From: Nocardia jejuensis NBRC 103114
GTDB lineage: Bacteria > Actinomycetota > Actinomycetes > Mycobacteriales > Mycobacteriaceae
Direction: 5' to 3'
Length of the DNA: 64,000 nt
Assembly (NCBI RefSeq): GCF_001613145.1
Contig: NZ_BDBU01000032.1
Coordinates: forward strand, 102,649-166,648
The notes below the pieces were generated by a model that was not told the DNA's origin, made no database searches, and saw nothing but the letters and a program-made list of their open reading frames with translations. The position numbers and the translations under genes were made by a program. Of this stretch, positions 32,938-41,974 are shown piece after piece (position 1 is the stretch's first letter; the number at the start of each line of letters is the position of its first letter).

Positions 32938-34152
32938 TTAGCGCGTCGCGGCGGGCTGCTTGAGGGCGGTCATGGCGATGATGTCGCGCTGCACCTCGTT
33001 GGTGCCGCCGCCGAAGGTCAGGATCAGGCAGGCGCGGTGCATGCGCTCGAGCCGCCCGCGCAGCTGCGCACCGGCCGAGTCCTGGCGAAGGTAGGCCTGC
33101 GGTCCGAGCACCTCCATGAGGGCGCGGTAGGACTCGGTCGCCAGTTCGGTGCCGTAGACCTTGGTTGCCGAGGCGTCCCACGGCCGCGGAGCGGCCTCAC
33201 CGGCACCGGTCGCGGGATCCTTCTTCGCGTCGGCGCGCGAGGCGATCTCCCAGTTGGTGAGCTTGAGGTACTCGACCTTGGCGTGGATCCGGGCCAGGAT
33301 GATCTGCACCCATTCCTGGTCGATCACGCGGGAACCGTTGGCGGTCTTGGTGTTCTGCGCCCACTCGGTGACCTGTCGAACGGCCAGTGCCAGCGGCGCG
33401 GCGGAGGTCAGCGCGACCCGCTCGTGATTGAGCTGGTTGGTCACCAGCGACCAGCCGCCGTTCTCCGGGCCGACCATGTCCGAGTGCTTGACCCGCACGT
33501 CCTGGTAGTAGGTGGCGCTGGTGTCCGGGCCCGCCATGGTGTGCACCGGCGTCGTGGAGAAGCCTTCCGCCGAGGTCGGCAGGATGAACATCGAGATGCC
33601 CTTGTGCTTCTTGGCGGCCGGATCGGTGCGCGCGGCCAGCCACACGTAATCGGCGTACGCGATGAGGGAGGTCCACATCTTCTGCCCGTTGATGATCCAG
33701 TCGTCGCCGTCGCGCACTGCCGAGGTGCGCAGCGAGGCCAGGTCGGTGCCCGCGCCCGGCTCGGAGTAGCCGATCGCGAAGTGCAGCTCACCCGCGGCGA
33801 TCTTGGGCAGGAAGAACTTCTTCTGCTCCTCGGTGCCGTAGTGCATGATCGTCGGCGCGACCGAATTGATGGTCAGGAACGGCACCGGGGCGCCGGCGAT
33901 GGCGGCCTCGTCGGTGAAGATCAGCTGATCCATGGTCGAACGATCCTGGCCGCCATACTGTTTCGGCCAGCCCAGGGCGAGCCAGCCATCGCGGCCCATT
34001 TCCGCGACAACGTCGCGGTAGACGGTCCCCTCGCCGTATTCTCCGGTTTGGGCAGAGAGCGCCTGACGGCGCTCCGGAGTGATCAGTCGGGAGAAATAGT
34101 CACGCAGCTCAGCACGTAGCTGTTCCTGTTGCGGCGTGTATGCGATCCGCAT
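32938..34152 (-). CDS. fadE26: Steroid acyl-CoA dehydrogenase subunit FadE26 (ChsE4-like)
   Basis: A 404-residue acyl-CoA dehydrogenase with DGWLALGWPKQYGG, the FAD-contact segment AIGYSEPGAGTDLASLRTSAVRDGDDWIINGQKMWTS-type loop, and the C-terminal FGGGTNEVQRDIIAM. It pairs with FadE27, encoded 21 bp downstream. The ATG at 34152 is chosen over 34212 because the longer form would run into the KstR operator. Confidence 0.9.
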   Translation of the reverse strand: MRIAYTPQQEQLRAELRDYFSRLITPERRQALSAQTGEYGEGTVYRDVVAEMGRDGWLALGWPKQYGGQDRSTMDQLIFTDEAAIAGAPVPFLTINSVAPTIMHYGTEEQKKFFLPKIAAGELHFAIGYSEPGAGTDLASLRTSAVRDGDDWIINGQKMWTSLIAYADYVWLAARTDPAAKKHKGISMFILPTSAEGFSTTPVHTMAGPDTSATYYQDVRVKHSDMVGPENGGWSLVTNQLNHERVALTSAAPLALAVRQVTEWAQNTKTANGSRVIDQEWVQIILARIHAKVEYLKLTNWEIASRADAKKDPATGAGEAAPRPWDASATKVYGTELATESYRALMEVLGPQAYLRQDSAGAQLRGRLERMHRACLILTFGGGTNEVQRDIIAMTALKQPAATR

Positions 34153-34204
34153 GGCGATACCTCTAGCCTTCGTCTCAGGGTTCAGCCGATCATTGCACAG
34201 CAGG

Positions 34205-34218
34205 TGAAACATGTTCCA
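34205..34218. promoter_or_regulatory. KstR operator between fadE26 and fdxD
   Basis: TGAAACATGTTCCA fits TnnAACnnGTTnnA fully. It lies 52 bp upstream of fadE26 (minus) and 88 bp upstream of fdxD (plus) and can serve both. Confidence 0.85.
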
Positions 34219-34306
34219 GTATTGCAGCCCGATACTGGTCTCGCGGCTATCCCATCCCGGGTCTGCTTGTTAGGCTCGACCGGTACTTGTGGCAAAGGAG
34301 TCAGCT

Positions 34307-34495
34307 ATGAAGGTCACTGTTGATCTCGACCAGTGCGAGGCGAACGGAATCTGCGTCGGAATCGCCCCCGAAGTGTTCGAACTCGACGATGACGACGTTC
34401 TGCACATTGTCGGCGCGGAGGTACCCGCCGGTAGCGAACACGATGTGAAGACCGCGGTGGCCCAGTGCCCGAAGGCGGCGCTGAAGCTGGTCTGA
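34307..34495 (+). CDS. fdxD: Small [3Fe-4S] ferredoxin FdxD
   Basis: A 62-residue ferredoxin with three cluster cysteines, Cys10, Cys16 and Cys54 (QCEANGIC and QCPKAALKL), the pattern of [3Fe-4S] ferredoxins that donate electrons to cytochromes P450. It corresponds to Rv3503c and may feed CYP125. AAAGGAG precedes the ATG at 34307. Confidence 0.92.
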   Translation: MKVTVDLDQCEANGICVGIAPEVFELDDDDVLHIVGAEVPAGSEHDVKTAVAQCPKAALKLV

Positions 34496-34515
34496 ATCCA
34501 GCCTTGCTCGCCGAG

Positions 34516-34529
34516 TGGAACACGTTCTA
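34516..34529. promoter_or_regulatory. KstR operator upstream of the hsd4A-like gene
   Basis: TGGAACACGTTCTA matches TnnAACnnGTTnnA. It ends 11 bp before the GTG at 34541, giving the SDR its own controlled promoter within the fdxD-SDR pair. Confidence 0.85.
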
Positions 34530-34540
34530 GAGTCGGCCCG

Positions 34541-35443
34541 GTGAGCGATTCTGATGTAAGTCTTTCCGGCCGGGTTGCCGTAGTCACCGGCGCCGGCGCG
34601 GGGCTGGGGCGGGCCGAGGCCCTCGAGCTGGCCCGTGCCGGCGCTTCGGTCATAGTCAACGACCTTGCCGAGAACGACGCGGTGAGCGCAACCCTCGCCG
34701 ACATCCGCGCGCTCGGCGCCAAGGCCGAGTTCGTGGCGGGCAGCATCGCCGAGCGGTCCACCGCCGACGCGCTGATCGCCACCGCCGAGAGCACCTTCGG
34801 CGGGTTGGACATCGTGGTCAACAATGCCGGTATCACCCGGGACCGCATGCTGTTCAACATGTCCGACGAGGAATTCGACGCGGTCGTCGCCGTGCATCTG
34901 CGCGGCCATTTCCTGCTGACCCGCAATGCGGGCGCGTATTGGCGGGCCAAGTCCAAGGAGGCGGGCGCGCCGGTCTACGGCCGGATCGTCAACACCTCGT
35001 CCGAGGCGGGCCTGCTGGGTCCGGCCGGACAGGCCAATTACGGCGCCGCCAAGGCGGGCATCACCGCCCTGACCCTGTCGGCCTCCCGCGCGCTCGCGGC
35101 ATTCGGCGTGACCGCCAATGCCATCGCACCGCGCGCGCGGACCTCCATGACCGAGAAGGTCTTCGACGCGGCCCCCGAAGAGGGTCCCGACCCGCTGTCT
35201 CCCGATCATGTCGCCCGCCTGGTGGCTTTCCTGGCCTCGCCGGCGGCGGCCGAGGTCAACGGGCAACTATTTGTCGTCTACGGCCCGATGGTGGCCCTGA
35301 TGGCCGCTCCGGTCGTCGAGCAGCGTTTCGACGCCGACGGTGAATGGTCTCGGGAAGGTCTCGCCGCCACGCTCGGCGGTTATTTCGCCGAACGTTCTTC
35401 CGGAGCAACCTTTTCCGCCTCGGCCCTCATGGATCTGGGTTAG
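34541..35443 (+). CDS. Short-chain dehydrogenase, Rv3502c/Hsd4A-like
   Basis: A 300-residue SDR of the beta-oxidation multifunctional type: TGAGAGLGRAEALELA, NDLAENDA, NNAGITRDRMLFNMSDEEFDAV, YGAAK. Orthologs next to mce4 (Rv3502c; I believe also Hsd4A of M. neoaurum) act as side-chain 3-hydroxyacyl-CoA and/or 17-beta-hydroxysteroid dehydrogenase. It has no hydratase or SCP2 domain of its own. Located between fdxD and yrbE4A as in M. tuberculosis. Confidence 0.85.
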   Translation: MSDSDVSLSGRVAVVTGAGAGLGRAEALELARAGASVIVNDLAENDAVSATLADIRALGAKAEFVAGSIAERSTADALIATAESTFGGLDIVVNNAGITRDRMLFNMSDEEFDAVVAVHLRGHFLLTRNAGAYWRAKSKEAGAPVYGRIVNTSSEAGLLGPAGQANYGAAKAGITALTLSASRALAAFGVTANAIAPRARTSMTEKVFDAAPEEGPDPLSPDHVARLVAFLASPAAAEVNGQLFVVYGPMVALMAAPVVEQRFDADGEWSREGLAATLGGYFAERSSGATFSASALMDLG

Positions 35444-35576
35444 TCGACCCTCATATGCGGCGCGAGGGTTTCGACCCTCGCCCCGTAGTTGATCGTGAGG
35501 TCGAACATTGGTAGGAATGGGACACAACTGTGTGTGGCGCCTCACAACGGCACCACACTTGTGACGGTTATCATCG

Positions 35577-35592
35577 CGAGAACCTGTTCTCG
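35577..35592. promoter_or_regulatory. Upstream KstR-like palindrome of mce4
   Basis: CGAGAACCTGTTCTCG keeps the KstR core AACnnGTT and perfect dyad symmetry, but has G and C rather than T and A at the consensus outer positions. Confidence 0.6.
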
Positions 35593-35655
35593 AAACTGGA
35601 CGTCGGTTCAGAAAGAGGGCCTGTTCAAAACCGTCGAACCCTTCCCGAGAGACCC

Positions 35656-35669
35656 TAGAACGTGTTCTA
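35656..35669. promoter_or_regulatory. KstR operator of the mce4 operon
   Basis: TAGAACGTGTTCTA is an ideal, fully symmetric KstR site 74 bp upstream of yrbE4A. Confidence 0.93.
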
Positions 35670-35743
35670 ATCTTCGGGCGGGACCGAGATCACATTCTGA
35701 TCTCGTGTGCTATAGCTAGGCAGGGGCAGGAGGAATAGCAGGA

Positions 35744-36508
35744 ATGAATGAGGTCCTTGCCGTACCGTTACGGGCGGTCGGGGGGTTCTTCGAACTTGCC
35801 GGCGCTGTCGCTCGTGCTTTGGTACGGCCTCCGTTCCAGCGGCGAGAATTCATCGATCAGGCCTGGTTCGTCGCCAGGGTTTCCATTGTTCCGACGCTTC
35901 TGGTGGCCATTCCGTTCACCGTGCTGGTGAGCTTCACTCTCAATATTCTGTTGCGCGAGATCGGCGCCGCCGACCTCTCCGGGGCGGGCGCGGCCTTCGG
36001 CACGATCACGCAGGTCGGCCCCATGGTCACCGTGCTCATCGTGGCCGGCGCCGGCGCGACCGCCATCTGCGCGGATCTGGGCGCACGCACCATTCGCGAA
36101 GAGATCGACGCGATGAAGGTGCTCGGCATCGATCCGATCCACCGCCTCGTCGTTCCGCGCGTGCTCGCCTCGATGTTCGTAGCGCTGCTGCTCAACGGAC
36201 TGGTCTCCACCATCGGCATTCTCGGTGGCTTCCTGTTCTCGGTGTTCCTGCAGGGCGTCAACCCGGGCGCTTTCGTGAACGGCCTCACGCTGCTCACCCA
36301 TCTTCCGGAGCTCGTCATCTCCGAGGTCAAGGCCACGCTGTTCGGTCTGGTGGCCGGGCTCGTCGCCTGCTACCTGGGACTCAATGTCAAGGGCGGACCC
36401 AAGAGCGTCGGGGACGCGGTCAACCAGACGGTCGTGTTCGCCTTCATGGCGCTGTTCGTGATCAACGTGGTGGTAACCGCCGTTGGCATCAAGTTCACGG
36501 CGCGGTGA
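35744..36508 (+). CDS. yrbE4A: Mce4 ABC-transporter permease YrbE4A
   Basis: A 254-residue MlaE-type permease with about five to six membrane helices and the conserved central segment GAGATAICADLGARTIREEIDAMKVLGIDPI, the coupling region of MCE permeases. With YrbE4B it forms the membrane channel of the Mce4 sterol importer. It opens the operon and is followed by yrbE4B after 4 bp. Confidence 0.94.
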   Translation: MNEVLAVPLRAVGGFFELAGAVARALVRPPFQRREFIDQAWFVARVSIVPTLLVAIPFTVLVSFTLNILLREIGAADLSGAGAAFGTITQVGPMVTVLIVAGAGATAICADLGARTIREEIDAMKVLGIDPIHRLVVPRVLASMFVALLLNGLVSTIGILGGFLFSVFLQGVNPGAFVNGLTLLTHLPELVISEVKATLFGLVAGLVACYLGLNVKGGPKSVGDAVNQTVVFAFMALFVINVVVTAVGIKFTAR

Positions 36509-36512
36509 TCCA

Positions 36513-37364
36513 ATGGCATTCGTGATCCAGTCGCGTTTTCCCAAGGTGACCAAGCGTTTTCAGCGCTTCACCGCGAGCCTCGACTCGGTCGGCAAGCATG
36601 CGGTGTTCTACGCGCAGTCGATCGCTTCGGTTCCCAAGGCTCTGCTGCACTACCGCACCGAGACCATCCGGCTGATCGCCGAGATCTCCATGGGCACAGG
36701 CGCACTGGCCGTCATCGGCGGCACCGTCGTGATCGTCGGGTTCCTGACCCTGGCGGCCGGTGGCACCATCGCCGTGCAGGGCTACAGCTCGCTCGGCAAT
36801 ATCGGCGTCGAGGCGCTGACGGGCTTCTTCTCCGCCTTCATCAACGTTCGCATTGCGGCGCCGGTGATCTCGGGTATCGGCCTGGCTGCCACGCTCGGAG
36901 CCGGAACCACGGCACAATTGGGTGCCATGCGTGTCTCGGAGGAGATCGACGCCCTGGAGGTCATGGCCATCCGGCCCGTGCCCTTCCTGATCGGCACCCG
37001 AATCCTGGCGGGCATCATCGCCATCATTCCGCTGTACTCGCTGGCGATCATCGCCTCGTTCATCGCCAGTCGCTTCGCGACCGTGGTGATCTACGGGCAG
37101 TCGGCCGGTGTGTACGACCACTACTTCGATACCTTCCTGATCCCCAGCGACATCCTCTGGTCCTTCGCGCAGGCGATCTTCATGGCCATGGCGGTCATGC
37201 TGATCCACACCTACTACGGCTATCACGCCGCGGGCGGGCCGGTCGGAGTGGGCGTGGCGGTAGGCAATGCGGTGCGGGCCTCGCTGATCGCGGTCGTCAT
37301 GGTGACGCTCCTGATCTCCCTGGCCATCTACGGCACCTCCGGCAATTTCCACCTCTCCGGGTAG
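36513..37364 (+). CDS. yrbE4B: Mce4 ABC-transporter permease YrbE4B
   Basis: A 283-residue MlaE-type permease with the conserved AAPVISGIGLAATLGAGTTAQLGAMRVSEEIDALEVMAIRPV segment and several membrane helices. It partners YrbE4A. The ATG at 36513 follows the yrbE4A stop by 4 nt; the upstream in-frame start would overlap yrbE4A. Confidence 0.94.
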   Translation: MAFVIQSRFPKVTKRFQRFTASLDSVGKHAVFYAQSIASVPKALLHYRTETIRLIAEISMGTGALAVIGGTVVIVGFLTLAAGGTIAVQGYSSLGNIGVEALTGFFSAFINVRIAAPVISGIGLAATLGAGTTAQLGAMRVSEEIDALEVMAIRPVPFLIGTRILAGIIAIIPLYSLAIIASFIASRFATVVIYGQSAGVYDHYFDTFLIPSDILWSFAQAIFMAMAVMLIHTYYGYHAAGGPVGVGVAVGNAVRASLIAVVMVTLLISLAIYGTSGNFHLSG

Positions 37365-37372
37365 GGCGGGAC

Positions 37373-38623
37373 ATGGTCCAAGAACAAGGCGGCGGAATGG
37401 CGAGCCCGATCGGCGCGCCGTTCGTCGAGAAACCGAGGCCGAAGCGGCCCCTCGAACAGGGATGGGTCATCCGGCTGGCCGGCGCGGGTCTCGTGCTGAG
37501 CATCGTCGCGGTCGTCGTCATCTGCCTGGTGAGTTTCGCCGGCGGATTCCAGGACACCGTGAAGGTGATCGTCGCGTCCCCGCGCGCGGGCCTGGTCATG
37601 GACAAGGACGCCAAGGTCAAGATTCGCGGTGTCGAGATCGGCCATGTCGCGGCCATCACCGACACCACCGACGGCGCTCGTATCGAATTGGCCATCGATC
37701 CGGACAAATTGAAGATGGTTCCGGCCAATGCGGGGGTGGACATCAACTCCACCACCGTGTTCGGCGCGAAGTACATCAACTTCACCGAGCCGCAGTCCCC
37801 GTCCTCCGATTCGCTGAAGGCGGGTTCGGTCGTGCAGGCGGGCGCGGTGACGGTCGAATTCAACACGCTCTTCCAGCATCTCAACGATGTGTTGGCCAAG
37901 GTCGAGCCGGAGAAGCTGAACGCGACGCTGACCGCGCTCGGGCAGGCGCTCGAGGGCCGCGGCGACAAGATCGGCCAGCTGCTGGTCGACAGCGATCAGT
38001 TCCTGAAGGACATCAATCCCAGCCTGCCCGATCTGCAGCGCGATCTGCAGACCTCGGTCGGGGTGACGAACCTGTACGCGGACGTCATGCCGGATCTGCT
38101 GCGCACCACCGGGAACATGACGGTGACCGGCGGCACGCTGGTCGATCAGCAGGCCAATCTCGATCGGGTGCTGCTGAATCTCGTCGGACTGGCGAACGAC
38201 ACCGGCGGTGTGCTGAAGGACAACGCGCAGCCCCTGGTGACGGCGCTGGATCTGTTGCGCCCCACGGCCGAACTGCTCAACGAGTACAACCCGACGCTGT
38301 ACTGCCTCGTCGTCGGCGCCGCCGACGCGTTGCCGGTCGGCAATCGGATCTTCGGCGGTGACAATCCGTGGGTCGCGCTGAACGCCGGATTCATGCCCGG
38401 CGGCACGCCGTACTCATACCCGAAGGATCTGCCGAAGGTGAACGCCACCGGTGGCTCGCACTGCGAGGGCGTGCTCGATCGCGTCCCGGGCAGCCATGCC
38501 AACTACCTCGTCACCGACACCACCGAGGGTGAGGTCTGGGTGCCCCCGATGTCGACCACGCTCAACGGCCCGCGGGTGTTCCAGATGCTGTTCGCCGGAC
38601 TGCCGGGGGTGCCGAACCCATGA
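37373..38623 (+). CDS. mce4A: Mce4A substrate-binding MCE protein
   Basis: A 416-residue MCE protein: N-terminal signal anchor (about 30-55), MCE domain containing ASPRAGLVMDKDAKVKIRGVEIGHV, then a long helical domain. Mce4A-F form the extracytoplasmic needle that moves cholesterol through the mycolate cell envelope. The stop overlaps the mce4B start (ATGA). Confidence 0.93.
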   Translation: MVQEQGGGMASPIGAPFVEKPRPKRPLEQGWVIRLAGAGLVLSIVAVVVICLVSFAGGFQDTVKVIVASPRAGLVMDKDAKVKIRGVEIGHVAAITDTTDGARIELAIDPDKLKMVPANAGVDINSTTVFGAKYINFTEPQSPSSDSLKAGSVVQAGAVTVEFNTLFQHLNDVLAKVEPEKLNATLTALGQALEGRGDKIGQLLVDSDQFLKDINPSLPDLQRDLQTSVGVTNLYADVMPDLLRTTGNMTVTGGTLVDQQANLDRVLLNLVGLANDTGGVLKDNAQPLVTALDLLRPTAELLNEYNPTLYCLVVGAADALPVGNRIFGGDNPWVALNAGFMPGGTPYSYPKDLPKVNATGGSHCEGVLDRVPGSHANYLVTDTTEGEVWVPPMSTTLNGPRVFQMLFAGLPGVPNP

Positions 38624-39651
38624 GTTTCAAACCGCACGCGACGACGGTCAAACTGTCGATCTTCGCGCTGGTCATGGTGGTGGTACTGGCCGGACTCGGC
38701 GTCATCTTCAGCCAGATGCGCTTCTCCCGCTCGACCGGCTTCCACGCGGTCTTCACCAGCTCCTCCGGCATGCTGCCGGGGTCGAAGGTGCGCATCGCGG
38801 GTGTGCCGGTGGGTTCGGTCTCGCGGGTGACCGTGGGCAAGGACCACCTCGCGCACGTCGACTTCGACATCGACCGCGAATACCGGGTGTACTCCAGCAC
38901 CCAGGCCGCGATCCGCTACGAGAACCTCGTCGGCGACCGCTATCTGGAACTGCTGGACGGCCCGGGCACGGCGATGCCGCTGAGCAAGGGCGCGACCATC
39001 CGGGTCGAGCAGACCAAGCCCGCCCTCGATCTGGACCTGCTGCTGGGCGGGTTCAAGCCGCTGCTGCGCGGCCTGAACCCGGATCAGGTGAACTCGCTGA
39101 CCGGCGCGCTGCTGGAGGTGTTCCAGGGCCAGGGCGGCACGCTGGTCTCGCTGCTCAACAGCGGCGGTTCCTTCAGCAAGACCCTCGCCGATCGAGATGC
39201 CTTGATCGGCAGCGTGATCGAGAACCTGAACACGGTGCTGGGCACGATCGACCAGCACGACAAGGACTTCGCGACCACGCTCAACGAATTGCAGCGCCTG
39301 ATCAGCGGTCTGGCCGCGGACAAGGATCCGATCGGCGACGCGCTGCCTCGATTGGCCGGGGCCACAGGCGATCTCACGACTCTGCTGCAGCAGGTGCGTC
39401 CGGACCTGAAGGCGGACATCACCCAGCTCGGTGTGCTGTCGGCCAATGTGGACGACAAGAAGGACGATGTGCAAGCGGTGCTGGACCTGTTGCCCGAGAC
39501 CTACAAGAAGCTGATCCGGATCGGTTCCTACGGCTCGTTCATGAACATGTTCGTCTGTGGCGCGAACTTCCTGATCGACGGACCGGACGGTAAGACGCAG
39601 CAGCTCAACTTCGTCGGCGGACAGCACACGGGGCGGTGTGCGAAGAAATGA
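38620..39651 (+). CDS. mce4B: Mce4B
   Basis: A 343-residue MCE protein with an N-terminal anchor (KLSIFALVMVVVLAGLGVIF) and MCE domain (SSGMLPGSKVRIAGVPVGSVSRV, RYENLVGDRYLEL). Its start and stop both overlap neighbours by ATGA, so the mce4 proteins are translationally coupled. Confidence 0.93.
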   Translation: MSFKPHATTVKLSIFALVMVVVLAGLGVIFSQMRFSRSTGFHAVFTSSSGMLPGSKVRIAGVPVGSVSRVTVGKDHLAHVDFDIDREYRVYSSTQAAIRYENLVGDRYLELLDGPGTAMPLSKGATIRVEQTKPALDLDLLLGGFKPLLRGLNPDQVNSLTGALLEVFQGQGGTLVSLLNSGGSFSKTLADRDALIGSVIENLNTVLGTIDQHDKDFATTLNELQRLISGLAADKDPIGDALPRLAGATGDLTTLLQQVRPDLKADITQLGVLSANVDDKKDDVQAVLDLLPETYKKLIRIGSYGSFMNMFVCGANFLIDGPDGKTQQLNFVGGQHTGRCAKK

Positions 39652-40712
39652 ACAACGAACAGCGCTCCCCACTGATCAATGTCGGCATCATCGGCATCGT
39701 GCTCGCGGTGACCATCTGCCTGTGCGCGCTCCAGTTCGACCGGCTGCCGTTCGTGAAGTCCGGCGTCGAGTTCAACGCCCTGTTCGCCGACGCGGGCGGG
39801 CTGCTGCCCGGTGATCCCGTGCAGGTGGCCGGCGTGCGCTCCGGCCGGGTCGAGGACGTGAAGCTGGACGGCGCCAAGGTGAAGATCCGGTTCACGCTCG
39901 ACGAGACGATCGTGCTGGGCGGCAAGACGTCCGCGGCCATCAAGACCAACACCATGCTGGGGCGCAAGTCCCTCGAGGTGACCCCGGCCGGGGACGGCGC
40001 CATCCGCCCGAGCGACACGATTCCGCTCGAGCGCACCGCCTCGCCCTACTCGCTCAACGACGCGCTCGGCGATCTGGCCACCACGGTCAAGGACCTTGAC
40101 ACCGACCAGGTCAACCAGACCCTGGACACGCTGTCGGAGGCGTTCGCCGATACACCCGGACCGCTGCGGTCCGCGCTGGACGGCATCACCGGCCTCTCGC
40201 GCAGCCTGAACACCCGTGACAAGGCGCTCACCGAACTGCTCTCGCATGCTCAGGGCGTCACCAAGGTGCTGGGTGATCGTGCGACACAGATCAATTCGCT
40301 GCTCCTGGACGGCAACAGCCTGCTCGCCGAGCTCGATGCCCGCCGCACCGCGCTGAGCCAGCTGATCGTGTACGTGAACGGTCTGGCCCAGCAGCTCTCC
40401 GGGTTCGTCAACGACAACGAGGAGCAGCTGAAGCCCACGCTGGACCGGTTGAACTCGGTGCTGAAGCTGTTGCAGGACAACCAGGCCAACCTGGCCAAGT
40501 CGATCGACGAACTCGGTCCGTTCGAGGCCGCGCTCGGCGAGCAGGTCGGCAGCGGCCCGTACTTCCAGGCCTACCTGTCCAACGTCAACTCCCCGATGCT
40601 GCAGGTGCTGACCGACGCGATGGTCTGGCCGCAGCATCTGCCCGACGCGCTGCGCGCCTACCTCGACCCGCTGCCGTCGATCCAGCCCGCCACCCAGGAG
40701 CCGCCGCGATGA
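39648..40712 (+). CDS. mce4C: Mce4C
   Basis: A 354-residue MCE protein: membrane anchor NVGIIGIVLAVTICLCALQ, MCE motif FADAGGLLPGDPVQVAGVRSGRV, then a coiled helical region rich in hydrophobic heptads. ATG 39648 forms an ATGA overlap with the mce4B stop and is preferred to the GTG 12 nt upstream. Confidence 0.92.
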   Translation: MNNEQRSPLINVGIIGIVLAVTICLCALQFDRLPFVKSGVEFNALFADAGGLLPGDPVQVAGVRSGRVEDVKLDGAKVKIRFTLDETIVLGGKTSAAIKTNTMLGRKSLEVTPAGDGAIRPSDTIPLERTASPYSLNDALGDLATTVKDLDTDQVNQTLDTLSEAFADTPGPLRSALDGITGLSRSLNTRDKALTELLSHAQGVTKVLGDRATQINSLLLDGNSLLAELDARRTALSQLIVYVNGLAQQLSGFVNDNEEQLKPTLDRLNSVLKLLQDNQANLAKSIDELGPFEAALGEQVGSGPYFQAYLSNVNSPMLQVLTDAMVWPQHLPDALRAYLDPLPSIQPATQEPPR

Positions 40713-41974
40713 ACGCACTACGCAGGGTGCCGCGCGCCGCGCGCCTGGCCGCCGCCGCACTGGTGGTCGTGGTCGCCGGCTGGCTGGTCTTCGGATTGGT
40801 CACCGATGTCGGCAAGAAGCACATCACCGCCTACTTCCCGTCCACGACCGGCCTGTACAAGGGCGACGAGGTGCGGGTGCTCGGAGTGAAGGTCGGCACG
40901 ATCGATTCGATCGAGCCCGGCAAGGACCGGGTGACGGTGAAGCTCACTGTGGACCGCGGCATCGACCTGCCGGCCGACGCCAAGGCCGTGGTCATCTCGC
41001 CGTCGCTGGTCTCGGCGCGCTTCGTGCAGCTCGCACCCGCCTATGTGAGCGGGCCGAAGATGGGCGACGACGCCTCGATCCCGGTGGAGCACACCGCGGT
41101 TCCGGTGGAGTGGGACGACATCAAGGCCGAGTTGACCAAGCTGTCCAAGGCCCTGGGCCCGATCGGCGAGGACAAGCAGGGCTCGTTCGGCCGCGTCATC
41201 GACACCGCCGCGGCCAACCTCGGCAACGGCAACGCGCAGGCCTTCCGGGACACCCTCAAGGAGCTCTCCAGCACGCTGAACACGTTGTCGGACGGGCGGA
41301 CCGATCTGTTCGGCACCATTCGCAACCTGCAGCAGTTCGTCGACGTGCTGTCCAAGTCGAACGATCAGATCGTGCAGTTCGGCGGTCGGCTCGCGTCGGT
41401 GTCCTCGGTGCTGGCCAATGTGTCCACCGACCTCGGCGCCGGTCTCGACAATCTCGATATCGCGGTCGCGGACGTGAAGCGCTTCCTGGATTCGCGCGGC
41501 GACGCTCTCACCGAGGGCGTACAGCGGCTGGGCGAGGCCACCCAGGTCCTGGCCGACAAGAAGCCCGAGCTGGAGAAGATCATGCACTCCGGCCCGACCG
41601 CGCTGGCCAACTTCTATCAGCTCTACAAGCCCGCCCAGGGCACGCTCACCGGTGCGCTGGCCGCCCCGAACTTCGCCAATCCGATCGCCTTCCTGTGCGG
41701 TGCGGTCGAAGCCGTCGGCGCCAATCAGTCCGATCAGAGCGCCGCTCTGTGCAAGCAGTACCTGGGGCCGGTCCTGAACTCCCTGGCTGTGAATTACCCC
41801 GCGCTGCTGGTGAATCCGGCGACGCAGCAGAACGCATTCCCGCAGCAGCTCACCTACAGCACGCCCGATCTGGCCGCCCAGGTTCAGGGCCAGCAGGCAC
41901 AGGGCGAGCCGCTGTCCGCGCCGTCGCCCAAGAGCCTGGCCGACCTTTTCACCCCCGGAGGTGGTGGACGATGA
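40709..41974 (+). CDS. mce4D: Mce4D
   Basis: A 421-residue MCE protein: anchor AARLAAAALVVVVAGWLVFGLV, MCE motif FPSTTGLYKGDEVRVLGVKVGTIDSI, long helical domain and a C-terminal low-complexity tail (QGQQAQGEPLSAPSPK). Coupled by ATGA to mce4C and mce4E. Confidence 0.92.
   Translation: MNALRRVPRAARLAAAALVVVVAGWLVFGLVTDVGKKHITAYFPSTTGLYKGDEVRVLGVKVGTIDSIEPGKDRVTVKLTVDRGIDLPADAKAVVISPSLVSARFVQLAPAYVSGPKMGDDASIPVEHTAVPVEWDDIKAELTKLSKALGPIGEDKQGSFGRVIDTAAANLGNGNAQAFRDTLKELSSTLNTLSDGRTDLFGTIRNLQQFVDVLSKSNDQIVQFGGRLASVSSVLANVSTDLGAGLDNLDIAVADVKRFLDSRGDALTEGVQRLGEATQVLADKKPELEKIMHSGPTALANFYQLYKPAQGTLTGALAAPNFANPIAFLCGAVEAVGANQSDQSAALCKQYLGPVLNSLAVNYPALLVNPATQQNAFPQQLTYSTPDLAAQVQGQQAQGEPLSAPSPKSLADLFTPGGGGR

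Larger units (their letters stand above)
35444..35743 (+). promoter_or_regulatory. mce4 promoter region
   Basis: This 300-bp gap carries a short hairpin after the SDR (8-bp stem, 35462-35469 with 35474-35481) and two KstR-type sites (35577-35592 and 35656-35669), annotated separately. GGAGGA precedes the yrbE4A start. Confidence 0.7.

Noticed and set aside
31690..34119. 809-codon plus frame opposite fadE27-fadE26
   Set aside because: Shadow of two well-defined acyl-CoA dehydrogenases; low-complexity translation and no conserved motif.
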